Shown: positions 36,421 through 46,247 of the stretch, one piece after another
Position numbering within the stretch: position 1 is the first letter of the stretch
Layout: each line of letters opens with the position of its first letter
Source: Tabrizicola sp046569765
GTDB lineage: Bacteria > Pseudomonadota > Alphaproteobacteria > Rhodobacterales > Rhodobacteraceae
Length of the DNA: 64,000 nt
Assembly: GCA_046569765.1 (NCBI GenBank)
Contig: JBKHWC010000002.1
Span: 52,572 to 116,571, forward strand
Direction: 5' to 3'
Made by a program: the position numbers and the translations under genes
Notes under the pieces: generated by a model
What the model saw: the letters and a program-made list of their open reading frames with translations, nothing else
What the model was told of the DNA's origin: nothing
The model's database searches: none

Positions 36421-38042
36421 TCACCACCGTCGCCACGACCCCGATCGCGGGCCAGAAACCCGGCACCTCGGGCCTGCGCAAGAAGACCCCGGTCTTCATG
36501 GGCCGCCACTATCTGGAGAATTTCGTCCAGGCGATCTTCGACGTGGTGGGGGCGACGGGCAAGACCTTCGTCCTCGGCGGCGACGGTCGCTATTTCAACG
36601 ACCGCGCGGCACAGGTGATCCTGCGCATGGCCGCCGCCAATGGGGCCGCGCGGGTGATCGTGGGGCAGGGTGCGATCCTGTCAACTCCGGCCGCCAGCCA
36701 TCTGATAAGACTGAACAAAACCGATGGCGGCATCATCATGTCTGCCTCACACAACCCCGGCGGGCCCGATGAAGATTTCGGGGTCAAGTTCAACATGCCG
36801 AACGGCGGCCCCGCGCCCGAGGGCGTGACCGAGGCAATGTACCAGCGCACCACCGAACTGACCGAGTACCGTATCCTGGAAGCCCATGACGTGGACCTTG
36901 GCCAGATCGGCCGCCACCGGCTTGGGGACATGGTGGTGGATGTGGTCGACCCGGTCAGCGACTACGCCGCGTTGATGGAGACATTGTTCGATTTCCCCGC
37001 GATCCGGGCGATGTTCGCCTCTGGTTTCCGGATGCGGATGGACAGCATGTGTGCCGTGACCGGCCCCTATGCTGTTGAAATCCTGGAGAACCGCCTGGGC
37101 GCGCAGAAGGGGACCTGCGTCAACGCCACCCCCCTGCCGGATTTCGGCGGGATGCACCCAGACCCGAACCCGACCTGGGCCAAGACCCTGATGGACGAAA
37201 TGTTCGGCCCCGACGCCCCCGATTTCGGCGCAGCTTCGGACGGCGACGGCGACCGCAACATGGTCGTCGGGCGTGGCATCTATGTCTCGCCCTCGGACAG
37301 CCTGGCGGTGCTGGCGGCCAACGCCCATCTCGCGCCGGGCTACAAGGCTGGGCTCAAGGGCGTCGCCCGCTCCATGCCCACCTCTGCCGCCGCCGACCAC
37401 GTGGCCGAGGCTTTGGGGATCGGTCGCTACGAGACACCAACCGGCTGGAAGTTCTTCGGCAACCTCCTCGATGCCGGCCGCGCCACCATCTGCGGCGAAG
37501 AGTCCTTCGGCACTGGCTCGAGCCATGTGCGGGAAAAGGACGGACTCTGGGCGGTGCTTCTCTGGCTGAACATCCTCGCCGTCCGCAAGCAGTCGGTGGC
37601 CGAGATCCTGCGCGAACATTGGGCCAGGTTTGGACGCAATTACTACAGCCGCCACGATTTCGAAGCGATCGAGACGGCGAAGGCCGACACCATGTTCGCC
37701 GCGCTGCGCACCTCGCTTGCCAGCCTGCCGGGGCGCGAACTGCAGGGGATGGTGGTCGAGGCAGCCGACGACTTCGCCTATACCGACCCGGTCGACGGCA
37801 GCGTCAGCACGAAACAGGGCATCCGCGTCCTCTTCCGGGATGGCAGCCGCATTGTCTATCGCCTGTCGGGCACGGGGACCGAGGGCGCGACCCTGCGCGT
37901 CTACATTGAACGCTATGCGGCGGGGCCAAAGGGGCTCGACCTCGACGCGCAAGAGGCGCTGGCCCCGGTGATCCGCGCCGCGCATGATCTGGCGGAGATC
38001 GCCGCCCATACCGGACGCACCGTCCCCGATGTGGTGACCTGA
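36417..38042 (+). CDS. pgm: Phosphoglucomutase (alpha-D-glucose-specific)
   Basis: The 541-residue phosphohexomutase interconverts glucose-1-phosphate and glucose-6-phosphate, feeding GlgC and draining GlgP. The phosphoserine is S111 in IMSASHNPGGPDED; the metal loop is AASDGDGDRNMVVG, the sugar loop GEESFGTGSSHVREKDG, and the phosphate-binding C-terminal loop RLSGTGTEGATLR. It is the last gene of the operon, completing glgP-glgB-glgC-glgA-glgX-pgm. No clear terminator follows. Confidence 0.96.
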   Translation: MITTVATTPIAGQKPGTSGLRKKTPVFMGRHYLENFVQAIFDVVGATGKTFVLGGDGRYFNDRAAQVILRMAAANGAARVIVGQGAILSTPAASHLIRLNKTDGGIIMSASHNPGGPDEDFGVKFNMPNGGPAPEGVTEAMYQRTTELTEYRILEAHDVDLGQIGRHRLGDMVVDVVDPVSDYAALMETLFDFPAIRAMFASGFRMRMDSMCAVTGPYAVEILENRLGAQKGTCVNATPLPDFGGMHPDPNPTWAKTLMDEMFGPDAPDFGAASDGDGDRNMVVGRGIYVSPSDSLAVLAANAHLAPGYKAGLKGVARSMPTSAAADHVAEALGIGRYETPTGWKFFGNLLDAGRATICGEESFGTGSSHVREKDGLWAVLLWLNILAVRKQSVAEILREHWARFGRNYYSRHDFEAIETAKADTMFAALRTSLASLPGRELQGMVVEAADDFAYTDPVDGSVSTKQGIRVLFRDGSRIVYRLSGTGTEGATLRVYIERYAAGPKGLDLDAQEALAPVIRAAHDLAEIAAHTGRTVPDVVT

Positions 38043-38140
38043 GCCCCAATTCCGCCGCGGCCATGTCGCGAACGAACCAGACGCCTGTTGTGTTCGCAAC
38101 AAACCTGACACGGATGTCGAGTTTGGCGGAGGGGCGGGCG

Positions 38141-39673
38141 ATGGGTGAAGTCAGGTTGCGGTCAGGCCGCCAGGCCCGTCAGGCCGAGCGGGCGCAAAAG
38201 GGCGCCGGGCACGGGCGGCCCTACATCGTCCGCAACATTCCGACTTATGACGTTCTGTCGGAAGAGAACCTGATCCGCATTGAACAGGCCGCCGACCGCG
38301 TCTTGGCCGAGACCGGGATCGAATTCCGCGACGACCCCGAGGCCCTGGCGCTGTGGAAGCGTGCGGGGGCCAGGGTGGAGGGGGTCCTGGTCAGGTTCGA
38401 GCCGGGGATGCTGCGCGAGATCCTGAGATCCGCCCCGGCCGAGTTCACCCAGCACGCCCGCAACCCCGCGCGTTCGGTGCGAATCGGCGGTCGGAATGTG
38501 GTGTTCTCTCCCGCCTATGGCAGCCCCTTCGTCATGGACCTCGACCGCGGCCGCCGCTTCGGGACGCTTGAGGACTTCCGCAACTTCATCAAGCTCGCCC
38601 AGTCCAGCCCGAACTTCCACCACTCAGGCGGCACCATCTGCGAGCCGACCGACCTGCCGGTCAACAAGCGGCACCTCGACATGGTGCTGGCCCATATCGA
38701 GCTGTCGGACCGGCCCTACATGGGCTCGGTCACGGCGGAAAGCCGGGCGGAAGACTCGATCGAGATGAGCCGGATCCTGTTCGGCGCCGATTTCGTCGAC
38801 CGCAACTGCGTGATCCTGGGCAACGTCAACGTGAACTCTCCCCTGGTCTGGGACGGGACGATGACCACCAGCCTGCGCGCCTATGCGCGGGCCAATCAGG
38901 CGGCGGTGATCGTGCCCTTCATCCTGGGCGGGGCGATGGGGCCGGTCACCAACGCGGGCGGGATCGTGCAGTCCCTGGCCGAGACGATGGCCGGCTGCGC
39001 GCTCACCCAGCTGGAGCGGAAGGGGGCGCCGGTGATCTTCGGGAACTTCCTGTCCTCGATGAGCTTGCGGTCCGGCAGCCCCACCTTCGGCACACCGGAA
39101 CCCGCCATCGGCAGCCAGGTGATCGGCCAGCTGGCCCGCCGGCTGAACCTGCCGCTGCGCTGCTCGGGAAACTTCACCACCTCGAAGCTGCCGGACGGGC
39201 AGGCGATGATGGAGGGGACGATGTCGATGCTGGCGGCCATCCATTGCGGGGCCAACTTCATCCTCCACTCGGCGGGATTTCTGGACGGGCTGCTCTCGAT
39301 GTCCTACGAGAAGTTCATGCTGGACGCCGACCTCTGCGGGGCCTTGCATGCCTACCTCGACGGGATACGGATCGACGAGGACCAGCTTGCCGTCGAGGCC
39401 TTCGCCGAGGTCGGGCCGGGGAACCATTTCTTCGGGTCCGCCCACACGCTGCGGCACTATGAGACCGCCTTCTGGGACAGCGGGCTGTCCGACAACGAGC
39501 CCTTCGAAAAATGGGAGGCGGCGGGGTCCACCGATGCCGCGACCCGGGCCAACCGGGCCTGGAAGCGGCGGCTGGCCGAGTATGAGGCGCCCCCGCTGGA
39601 CGAGGGGGTCCGCGAGGGGCTGCGGGACTTCGTCGCCCGGAAGAAGGCCGGAATGGCGGACGCCTGGCACTAG
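38141..39673 (+). CDS. Trimethylamine methyltransferase (MttB) family protein
   Basis: The product is 510 residues from ATG 38141, which has GGAGGGG eight bases before it; the frame opens at 38063 with an in-frame ATG and 26 further codons. It matches the MttB superfamily, corrinoid-dependent methyltransferases that demethylate trimethylamine, glycine betaine or related quaternary amines, through PAYGSPFVMDLDRGRR, FHHSGGTICEPTDLP, PFILGGAMGPVTNAGG, MSLRSGSPTFGTPEP and a GPGNHFFGSAHTLRHY segment. No internal UAG codon interrupts it, so it is a non-pyrrolysine homologue, whose substrates are known for only a few members. No cognate corrinoid protein is adjacent, and the neighbours are glycogen genes and an Hsp70. 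Confidence 0.88.
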   Translation: MGEVRLRSGRQARQAERAQKGAGHGRPYIVRNIPTYDVLSEENLIRIEQAADRVLAETGIEFRDDPEALALWKRAGARVEGVLVRFEPGMLREILRSAPAEFTQHARNPARSVRIGGRNVVFSPAYGSPFVMDLDRGRRFGTLEDFRNFIKLAQSSPNFHHSGGTICEPTDLPVNKRHLDMVLAHIELSDRPYMGSVTAESRAEDSIEMSRILFGADFVDRNCVILGNVNVNSPLVWDGTMTTSLRAYARANQAAVIVPFILGGAMGPVTNAGGIVQSLAETMAGCALTQLERKGAPVIFGNFLSSMSLRSGSPTFGTPEPAIGSQVIGQLARRLNLPLRCSGNFTTSKLPDGQAMMEGTMSMLAAIHCGANFILHSAGFLDGLLSMSYEKFMLDADLCGALHAYLDGIRIDEDQLAVEAFAEVGPGNHFFGSAHTLRHYETAFWDSGLSDNEPFEKWEAAGSTDAATRANRAWKRRLAEYEAPPLDEGVREGLRDFVARKKAGMADAWH

Positions 39674-40199
39674 TCTGTCCGCACGCGGACGCTTTGGTCG
39701 GCCCATGAAAATCAAGGGCTTGGCTGCGGGCATTTACGAAGCGTCAAGCATTTCGCCCCACACCCGCACCCTGCCTTGCACCAGACCGCCGCGCGAGGCC
39801 GGAAGCCCGCGCCACGGCGCCAGGGCGAGCGCCAACAAGGCAAGCGCGATTGAGGCCACCGGGGCGCTGCCGTCCTGACGAAAGCCGGGCACCGGGTTGC
39901 GCCGGGGCAGGGCGCCGGGTTCCGCCTTGTGGTAGCCCCTGAATCCCCAAGAGGCCCGGGGCCATGTCGATGCACCGAGCCTGGGTCATGTCTGCAAATG
40001 GCGGAGCGAGAGGCCGATTGGCGTGATGTCGATGCAGCGCAGGAAGATCTTTCGGCAGTCTTGTCGGTGCCTGTCGCGAGGCGGCGCGCTTCAGCTTGTT
40101 GACGCAGTGCCCGCTCCCGTTGAGGGTCGTCAACATGTCTTCCCACAGGCCCGCAAGAGCCCAGCACCCGAGCAATCGGCGGAAGCCCGGTCGTTCTGG
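39674..40199. other. 526-base stretch without a confident gene; possible gene remnant
   Basis: No frame here has a supported start, ribosome site and family match. One minus-strand frame is open from 39985 to a TAA at 39734-39736, with almost exclusively G or C third codon positions and a hydrophobic stretch (ASIALALLALALAPW), but no usable start; it looks like the C-terminal end of a decayed gene. The 11-mer ATGTCGATGCA occurs twice (39964-39974 and 40026-40036). A short GTCCG/CGGAC hairpin at 39677-39690 may terminate the methyltransferase gene. Confidence 0.4.
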
Positions 40200-41468
40200 T
40201 CAGACCGGCTGGATCGCTCTTGCGTGATTTGCAGCGATGGCCAGGCCGTCTGCAACGGCCGTGAAAACCTCGCTGAAGGAGTGGACGGCCTGCGGGAACT
40301 GGTCCTTCATCGTCTGCGAGACCAGCGCCATCAGGCTGGAGCCGCCGACATAGACCACTTTCTCGACCCGGGCGGCATCGAGATCCGCGATCCGCAGCGT
40401 CTCGCGCGCGCCCTCGGCGAGGGCCTCGGCATGGCGGAAGATGCTTTCGGTCAGGGCATCGGCCGACAGGGGCAGGGCCAGGCCCGGCTCGATCGGGTCG
40501 AGCAGGATTGCGGCCGCCTCGGCCCCGGCATTGGCCGCGATCTTGCCGCGTTCTACCGCAAAGCTCAGCTCATGCCCCAGCTCTTCCTCCAGCACCTTCG
40601 CCAGGCGGGCGAGCTTTTCCGGCTGATGCGCGAGCCGCACCATCTCGGCGGCGAGCCGGCGGTTCTGCGGCGTGTAGAGGAAGGCGATCTTCTCCCAGGT
40701 CGCGAGGTCATGGAAAATGGCGTTCGGCGTGGGCGAGCTGCCGGAACCGAGGGTCTTGCGCAGCTCGGTTCCCTTGCCCAGATGCGGCATCACCCGGTCG
40801 ATGCTGATGGCACGGTCGAAATCCGTCCCGCCGATGCGGACCCCGTGATTGGCCAGGATCGTCACCCCATCGCGGCCAGAGCGGAACAGCGAGAAGTCCG
40901 AGGTTCCGCCGCCAACATCGACGATCAAGCCGATCCCGCCCTGATCCTCCAGCGCGCCGCTGGCGATGGCGGCGGCCTGGGGTTCCGGCATGAACTCCAC
41001 CTCGCGGAACCCCGCCGCAAGGTAGCAGGCGCGCAGATCCGCCTCGGCGGCGGCTTCGCGGGGATCGGCCTGGCCGTGGAACACCACCGGCCGTCCCGAC
41101 AGGACGCGGTCGAAGCGCATCCCGGCCTCGGCCTCGGCCCGGGCCTTCACCTGGGCCAGGAAGCGCGAGATGATGTCCACGAAGGTCACCCTCTCGTTCA
41201 GAAGCTGCCGGGGCTCATGCATGAGGGGCGTGCCCAGGATGCGTTTGAGCGCCCGCATGAAGCGCCCCTCGGAGCCTTCGAGCAGCGCCCGATTGGCCGG
41301 TTCGCCGATCAGCATGCGGCGCGTGTCGAAATCGAAGAAGAAGGTCGTGGGCATCGTGGTCTGGCCGGGCGCGAAAGTGATCAGGCGCGGCCGCCCGTCC
41401 TGCACATAGCCGGCGGCGGTGTTCGACGTGCCGAAATCCACCCCAAGCCCGAGTGCCTTTTGCGCCAT
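40200..41468 (-). CDS. yegD: Hsp70-family chaperone (YegD-like)
   Basis: The 422-residue protein is an actin-fold ATPase of the short YegD type, lacking the peptide-binding and lid domains of DnaK. Phosphate-1 motif LGVDFGTSNTAAG is at residues 8-20; phosphate-2 is VDVGGGTSDFSLF and the adenosine motif is VVYVGGSSLMAL. Physiological clients of YegD are poorly known. The second ATG (41468) is preferred because AAGGA lies eight bases upstream; an ATG at 41474 is only two bases from it. It is transcribed in the same direction as the upstream HNH gene, with 178 bases between that contain a promoter candidate. Confidence 0.9.
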   Translation of the reverse strand: MAQKALGLGVDFGTSNTAAGYVQDGRPRLITFAPGQTTMPTTFFFDFDTRRMLIGEPANRALLEGSEGRFMRALKRILGTPLMHEPRQLLNERVTFVDIISRFLAQVKARAEAEAGMRFDRVLSGRPVVFHGQADPREAAAEADLRACYLAAGFREVEFMPEPQAAAIASGALEDQGGIGLIVDVGGGTSDFSLFRSGRDGVTILANHGVRIGGTDFDRAISIDRVMPHLGKGTELRKTLGSGSSPTPNAIFHDLATWEKIAFLYTPQNRRLAAEMVRLAHQPEKLARLAKVLEEELGHELSFAVERGKIAANAGAEAAAILLDPIEPGLALPLSADALTESIFRHAEALAEGARETLRIADLDAARVEKVVYVGGSSLMALVSQTMKDQFPQAVHSFSEVFTAVADGLAIAANHARAIQPV

Positions 41469-41500
41469 GCTCATCTTCCTTCAGCCCCGCAAGGCCGGCG

Positions 41501-41529
41501 TCAGTAGGCGGTGGGACCTGGGGTGTCAA
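41501..41529 (-). promoter_or_regulatory. Possible promoter of the Hsp70-like gene
   Basis: On the minus strand a perfect TTGACA (-35, plus 41524-41529) is followed by a 17-base spacer and TACTGA (41501-41506), a poor -10. The start codon is 33 bases further. The same gap holds a CCCGGAG/CTCCGGG hairpin (41544-41566) and the palindrome GAACCATGGTTC (41612-41623). Confidence 0.35.
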
Positions 41530-41652
41530 GCAGCTGGTCCGGCCCCGGAGGGCACAGAACTCCGGGAAAACCGATGCTTCCCCAATGGAGGCAGACCCCG
41601 CTCAACGGTGAGAACCATGGTTCCGTCGCCCCGCGCACAGCAGAGCCCGGGG

Positions 41653-42237
41653 CTATGCCTCCAGTTCGGCGTCCCAGTAGAGGTAATCCATCCAGCTGTC
41701 GTGCAGATGGTTCGGCGGGAAGCGGCGGCCGTGGGCCTGCATCTCTTCGGCGGAGGGCGCACGCGGCGGACGGCGGAGCGACAGGCCGGACTGCTTCAGC
41801 GTCCGCGAGCCCTTGCGCAGGTTGCAGGGCGAACAGGCGGCCACCACGTTTTCCCAGCTGGTGATCCCGCCGCGCGACCGTGGCACCACATGGTCGAAAG
41901 TCAGATCGCCCTTCGCGCCGCAATACTGGCAGCAGAATTCGTCCCTCAGAAAAAGATTGAAGCGCGTGAAGGCCACGCGCTTCTGGGGTTTGACGAATTC
42001 TTTCAGCACGACGACGGAGGGGATCCGAAACTCTTGCCGTTGGCTTCGTACGACATGGTCGTATTCGGCGACGATCTGGACCCGGTCAAGCACGGCGGCC
42101 TTGATCGCCTCTTGCCAGGGCCAGAGGCTGAGCGGGTAGTAACTGAGCGGACGATAATCGGCATTCAGCACCAGCGCAGGATAGTGCTTGAGCGCGGCCG
42201 GGTCGCGCACGAACTGGGTTCTGAAATCGCCGTCCAT
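41653..42237 (-). CDS. HNH endonuclease family protein
   Basis: The 194-residue protein has a C-terminal HNH core with zinc knuckles CQYC (103-106) and CSPC (135-138), the catalytic-type DH pair D115-H116 in LTFDHVVPRSRGG, and N130 in SWENVVAAC. The N-terminus (ALVLNADYRPLSYYPLSLWPW) is characteristic of a widespread stand-alone bacterial HNH family of unproven role that is not linked to a restriction system. The isolated setting, with its own promoter, gives no hint of phage origin. Confidence 0.9.
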   Translation of the reverse strand: MDGDFRTQFVRDPAALKHYPALVLNADYRPLSYYPLSLWPWQEAIKAAVLDRVQIVAEYDHVVRSQRQEFRIPSVVVLKEFVKPQKRVAFTRFNLFLRDEFCCQYCGAKGDLTFDHVVPRSRGGITSWENVVAACSPCNLRKGSRTLKQSGLSLRRPPRAPSAEEMQAHGRRFPPNHLHDSWMDYLYWDAELEA

Positions 42238-42310
42238 CCGTCAAAGACTCCGCGCCTTGCCCGTTGACCATGCGGTCGCCAGGGCGGGGGAGCCCGCCCC
42301 GTTGGCCGAG

Positions 42311-42338
42311 ACTATATCTGGGGTTTTCCACATGACAA
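42311..42338 (-). promoter_or_regulatory. Sigma-70-type promoter for the HNH gene
   Basis: Minus-strand TTGTCA (-35, plus 42333-42338), a 16-base spacer and TATAGT (-10, plus 42311-42316) give a good housekeeping promoter. Transcription should start near 42304, leaving a leader of about 67 bases that includes a GGCGGG/CCCGCC hairpin. The rest of the interval 42238-42534 shows no gene. Confidence 0.6.
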
Positions 42339-42495
42339 CCCCCTAGCGCCTGACGGTCCTGTGAAGGGGATGCCTGATTCCCGTGACCGCAGCATGACAG
42401 GGCAGGAAGGTGCCGTCAGGCGGTGGCAGGTCGCAAGATTACACGAACAAGGCAGGGCCGATGTGCCCGGCTCCGATCTTTCGCAGAAGGATCGT

Positions 42496-42527
42496 GGCCC
42501 GCGTCCGGCCGGTGCCGGGCGCGGGCC
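42496..42527 (-). terminator. Strong hairpin at the end of the cox operon
   Basis: Arms of 14 bases (GGCCCGCGTCCGGC and its complement with one G-U pair) surround a CGGT loop, seven bases beyond the coxM stop. It lacks a U tract on the minus strand, while the plus strand continues CTTTCT, so it could act in either direction. Confidence 0.55.
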
Positions 42528-42534
42528 CTTTCTG

Positions 42535-43323
42535 TCAGCCCGCGGCGGCGACGGCGCGGCCGGTCAGGACCTTGACCAGGTTCGCCCGATAGGCCTGGGT
42601 CCCGTGCAGGTCGGCGATCATCTTGCGGCTGTCCACCGTCAGCCCCGCGATGGCGGCTGGCGAGAAATCGGCCGAAAGCGCCGCCTCGGCCTCATGCCAG
42701 CGGAAGACGCCGTCTTGCGAGGCCCCCGTGACCGCCACCCGAACGCCGCCTGCATATTTCGCCACGAAGACGCCGGTCAGGGCAAAGCGGCTGGCGGGCT
42801 GGTCGAACTTCACATAGGCGGCCTTCTCCGGGATCGGGAAGACGACCGTGGTGATGATCTCGCCATCATGCAGCGCGGTGGTGAACATGCCCTGGAAGTA
42901 GTCGTCGGCCGCGATCTTCCGGGTGTTGGTCACCACCGTCGCCCCCGAGGCGAGGACAGCCGAGGGATAGCAGGCGGCCGGGTCGTTGTTGGCCAGGCTA
43001 CCGCCGATCGTGCCCCGGTTGCGGACGGCAGGGTCGCCGATCCCTGCGGCAAGACTTGCCAGCGCCGGGTAATGCGCCTTGGCCTCGCGCGCGACGACCG
43101 CATGGGGCGTGGCCGCGCCGATGTGCAGGCCGCCGTCGCCCGTGCAGACGCCCTGCATCTCGGCGATGCCGGTCAGGCTGACCAGGGTGCCGGGCGCGGC
43201 AAGGCGCTGCTTCATCGTCGGGATCAGCGTCTGCCCGCCCGAAAGCGCCTGGGCTCCTTCGTGCGAGAGAGCCTTGACCGCTTCGGCGATGGTCGAGGGT
43301 TTGACGAAGTCGAAGTTGTGCAT
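42535..43323 (-). CDS. coxM: CO-dehydrogenase-like molybdenum hydroxylase, FAD-binding medium subunit
   Basis: The 262-residue FAD subunit of the xanthine dehydrogenase family starts MHNFDFVKPSTIAEAVKAL. It has the two flavin-contacting motifs LSGGQTLIP (about 27-35) and RGTIGGSLANNDPA (about 107-120). It passes electrons from the iron-sulfur subunit to the quinone pool. It is last in the coxG-coxS-coxL-coxM operon, 11 bases after coxL. The symbol follows CODH nomenclature; because the large subunit is form II, real CO oxidation is doubtful. Confidence 0.88.
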   Translation of the reverse strand: MHNFDFVKPSTIAEAVKALSHEGAQALSGGQTLIPTMKQRLAAPGTLVSLTGIAEMQGVCTGDGGLHIGAATPHAVVAREAKAHYPALASLAAGIGDPAVRNRGTIGGSLANNDPAACYPSAVLASGATVVTNTRKIAADDYFQGMFTTALHDGEIITTVVFPIPEKAAYVKFDQPASRFALTGVFVAKYAGGVRVAVTGASQDGVFRWHEAEAALSADFSPAAIAGLTVDSRKMIADLHGTQAYRANLVKVLTGRAVAAAG

Positions 43324-43334
43324 GGTCCCTCTCC

Positions 43335-45704
43335 TCAGCCGTGCATCGCCTGCCAGACCCGCGAGGGGCTGACGGGCATGTCGATATGGGTGACGTTCGT
43401 GTAGCCGCCGCGATGGAGTGCGTCGATCACCGCGTTGACCACCGCGGGGGGCGAGCCGATGGCACCGGCCTCGCCGCAGCCTTTCACCCCCAGCGGGTTG
43501 TGGGTGCAGGGCGTGGCGCAGCTGTGGTCGACGCTGTAGAATGGCACATCGGTCGCGCGTGGCATGGCGTAGTCCATGAAGGACCCCGACAGCAGCTGGC
43601 CGTTCTCGTCGAAGACGCAGTTTTCCAGCATCGCCTGACCGATCCCCTGGGCAAGGCCGCCGTGAACCTGGCCTTCCACAATCATCGGGTTCACCACATT
43701 GCCGAAGTCGTCGGCGGCGGTGAACGAAAGGATCTCGACCTTGCCGGTGTCGGGATCGACCTCGACCTCGCAGCCATAGGCGCCGGCCGGGTAGGTGAAG
43801 TTCGACGGGTCGTAGAAGGCCGTCTCCTCCAGCCCCGGCTCCATGGATTCGAGCGGGTAGTTGTGGGGGACATAGGCCGCCAGCGTGATGTCGACCCAGG
43901 ATTTCTCCTTGTCGGTGCCGGCGACGGTGAACTTGCCGTCCTTCAGTTCGATATCGGCCTCGGACGCCTCCATCAGGTGGGCCGCGATCTTCTTGGCCTT
44001 GTTGATGATCTTGTTCGTGGCCTTGACCATGGCCGAGCCGCCGACGGCAAGGGACCGCGAGCCGTAGGTGCCCATGCCCATCGGCGTGTTCGAGGTGTCG
44101 CCGTGGACGATTTCCACCTGGCTGGCGTCGATGCCGATCATTTCGCTGATGACCTGGGCGAAGGTCGTCTCATGGCCTTGCCCGTGCGAGTGGCTGCCGG
44201 TGAAGACGGTGATCGAGCCGGTGGCGTTGACGCGGACGGTCGCCGATTCATACAGACCGGCGCGGGCGCCGAGTTGGCCGACAAGGTTCGAGGGCGCGAT
44301 GCCGCAGGCTTCGATATAGTGGGCGAGGCCAAAGCCGCGCAGCTTGCCGCGGGCTTTCGATTCCGCCGCGCGGGCCTCGAAACCCGCATGGTCGGAGAGT
44401 TCGAGGAGCTTGTCCAGCGTCGCCTGGTAGTTGCCGGTGTCGTAGACCACGGCGACCGGGGTCTGGTAGGGGAACTGGTCGGGCTGGATGAAGTTCTTGC
44501 GCCGCAGTTCTACCGGGGACACCCCAAGCTCGCGCGCGGCCTTGTCGATCACGCGCTCCAGCTGGAAGGTGGCCTCGGGCCGGCCGGCGCCGCGGTAGGC
44601 GTCGACGGGGACGGTGTTGGTGAAGACGGCCTTCACGTTGGTGTAGACCAGCGGAGTCTTGTAGTTGCCCGCAAGCAGCGTGCCGTGCAGCCAGGTCGGG
44701 ATGCAGGGCGCGAAGGTCGACAGATACGCGCCCATGTTGGCGTAGGTCTCGCAGCGCAGCGCCAGGAAGTTGTGGTCGGCGTCCAGCGCAAGCTCGATCC
44801 TGGTCTGGTGGTCGCGGCCCTGGGCGTCGGAGATGAACGCTTCGCTGCGCGAAGAGGTCCACTTGACCGGGCGCTTCAGGATCTGGGCGGCCTTGGTGAC
44901 GAAGGCCTCTTCCGCGTAGTGGTAGATCTTGGAGCCGAAGCCGCCGCCCACGTCGGGGGCCACGACGCGCAGCTTGTGTTCCGGGATCGCCAGCACGAAG
45001 GCGCCCATCAGCAGGCGGATGACGTGCGGGTTCTGGCTGGTGGTATAGAGCGTGTGCTGGCCCGAGTGGTCCTCATAATCCCCGACGGCGACGCGGGGTT
45101 CCATCGGGTTGGCGATCAGGCGGTTGTTCACCAGATCCAGCGTGGTGACATGGGCGGCCTTCTTGAACGCCTCGTCCACGGCGGCCTTGTTTTCCTCGAC
45201 GAAGCCCCAGTCATAGCAGAGGTTCGAGCCGATCTCGTCATGCACCAGCGGCCCGCCCTTGACGGCGGCCTTCATGTCCACGACGGCGGGCAGTTCGTCG
45301 ATGTCGATCTCGACCGCCTCGGCCGCGTCGCGGGCCTGTTCCAGCGTCTCGGCCACCACGACGGCAATCGGGTCGCCGACATGGCGGACCTTGCCTTCGG
45401 CCAGGACGGGGTGCTTCGGCTCCAGCATTGGCTTGCCGTCTCGGCTGGTCACCTGCCAGCCGGTGGGAATTCCACCCACGCCCTCGAAATCGGCGCTGGT
45501 GAAGACCTTGACCACGCCTGGCATGGCTTCGGCGTCGCGGGTGTCGATCTTGCGGATCTTGCCGTGGGCCACCTGGCTGCGGATGAAATGGGCGTAAAGC
45601 TGGCCCCGGATGTTGATATCGTCGGTGTAACGGCCCTTTCCGGTCAGGAACCGTACGTCTTCGCGCCGCTTGGTGCTGGCGCCGATGCCTCCGTCTTTCG
45701 GCAT
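43335..45704 (-). CDS. coxL: Form II CO-dehydrogenase-like molybdopterin large subunit
   Basis: The 789-residue molybdenum-cofactor subunit contains AYRGAGR at residues 369-375. This is the signature of form II CoxL, not the AYXCSFR loop with the copper-binding cysteine of genuine (form I) CO dehydrogenase. The catalytic glutamate is E745 in KGCGEAGAIGSPPA, and FTGSHSHGQGHETTF and DVGGGFGSKIYHY line the cofactor pocket. Form II enzymes have unclear substrates, including aldehydes, nicotinate-like heterocycles or slow CO oxidation. A strong GGAGGA precedes the start. Neighbours are the FAD and 2Fe-2S subunits and a CoxG. Confidence 0.93.
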   Translation of the reverse strand: MPKDGGIGASTKRREDVRFLTGKGRYTDDINIRGQLYAHFIRSQVAHGKIRKIDTRDAEAMPGVVKVFTSADFEGVGGIPTGWQVTSRDGKPMLEPKHPVLAEGKVRHVGDPIAVVVAETLEQARDAAEAVEIDIDELPAVVDMKAAVKGGPLVHDEIGSNLCYDWGFVEENKAAVDEAFKKAAHVTTLDLVNNRLIANPMEPRVAVGDYEDHSGQHTLYTTSQNPHVIRLLMGAFVLAIPEHKLRVVAPDVGGGFGSKIYHYAEEAFVTKAAQILKRPVKWTSSRSEAFISDAQGRDHQTRIELALDADHNFLALRCETYANMGAYLSTFAPCIPTWLHGTLLAGNYKTPLVYTNVKAVFTNTVPVDAYRGAGRPEATFQLERVIDKAARELGVSPVELRRKNFIQPDQFPYQTPVAVVYDTGNYQATLDKLLELSDHAGFEARAAESKARGKLRGFGLAHYIEACGIAPSNLVGQLGARAGLYESATVRVNATGSITVFTGSHSHGQGHETTFAQVISEMIGIDASQVEIVHGDTSNTPMGMGTYGSRSLAVGGSAMVKATNKIINKAKKIAAHLMEASEADIELKDGKFTVAGTDKEKSWVDITLAAYVPHNYPLESMEPGLEETAFYDPSNFTYPAGAYGCEVEVDPDTGKVEILSFTAADDFGNVVNPMIVEGQVHGGLAQGIGQAMLENCVFDENGQLLSGSFMDYAMPRATDVPFYSVDHSCATPCTHNPLGVKGCGEAGAIGSPPAVVNAVIDALHRGGYTNVTHIDMPVSPSRVWQAMHG

Positions 45705-45724
45705 GTCGTCCTCCCTGATTTTCG

Positions 45725-46210
<486 letters not shown>

Positions 46211-46247
46211 TCCTCTCCTCCCTTGGATTTCCCTGGGTAGGGGGCGC

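Noticed and set aside
42360..42460. Possible small RNA (SRP-like GGCAGGAAGG stretch)
   Set aside because: The conserved SRP Alu-less core (GTCAGG with GGAAGG and AGCAGCC in order) is not present and no stable long rod was found.
43335..45704. Genuine (form I) aerobic CO dehydrogenase
   Set aside because: The active-site loop reads AYRGAGR, lacking the cysteine of the AYXCSFR motif.
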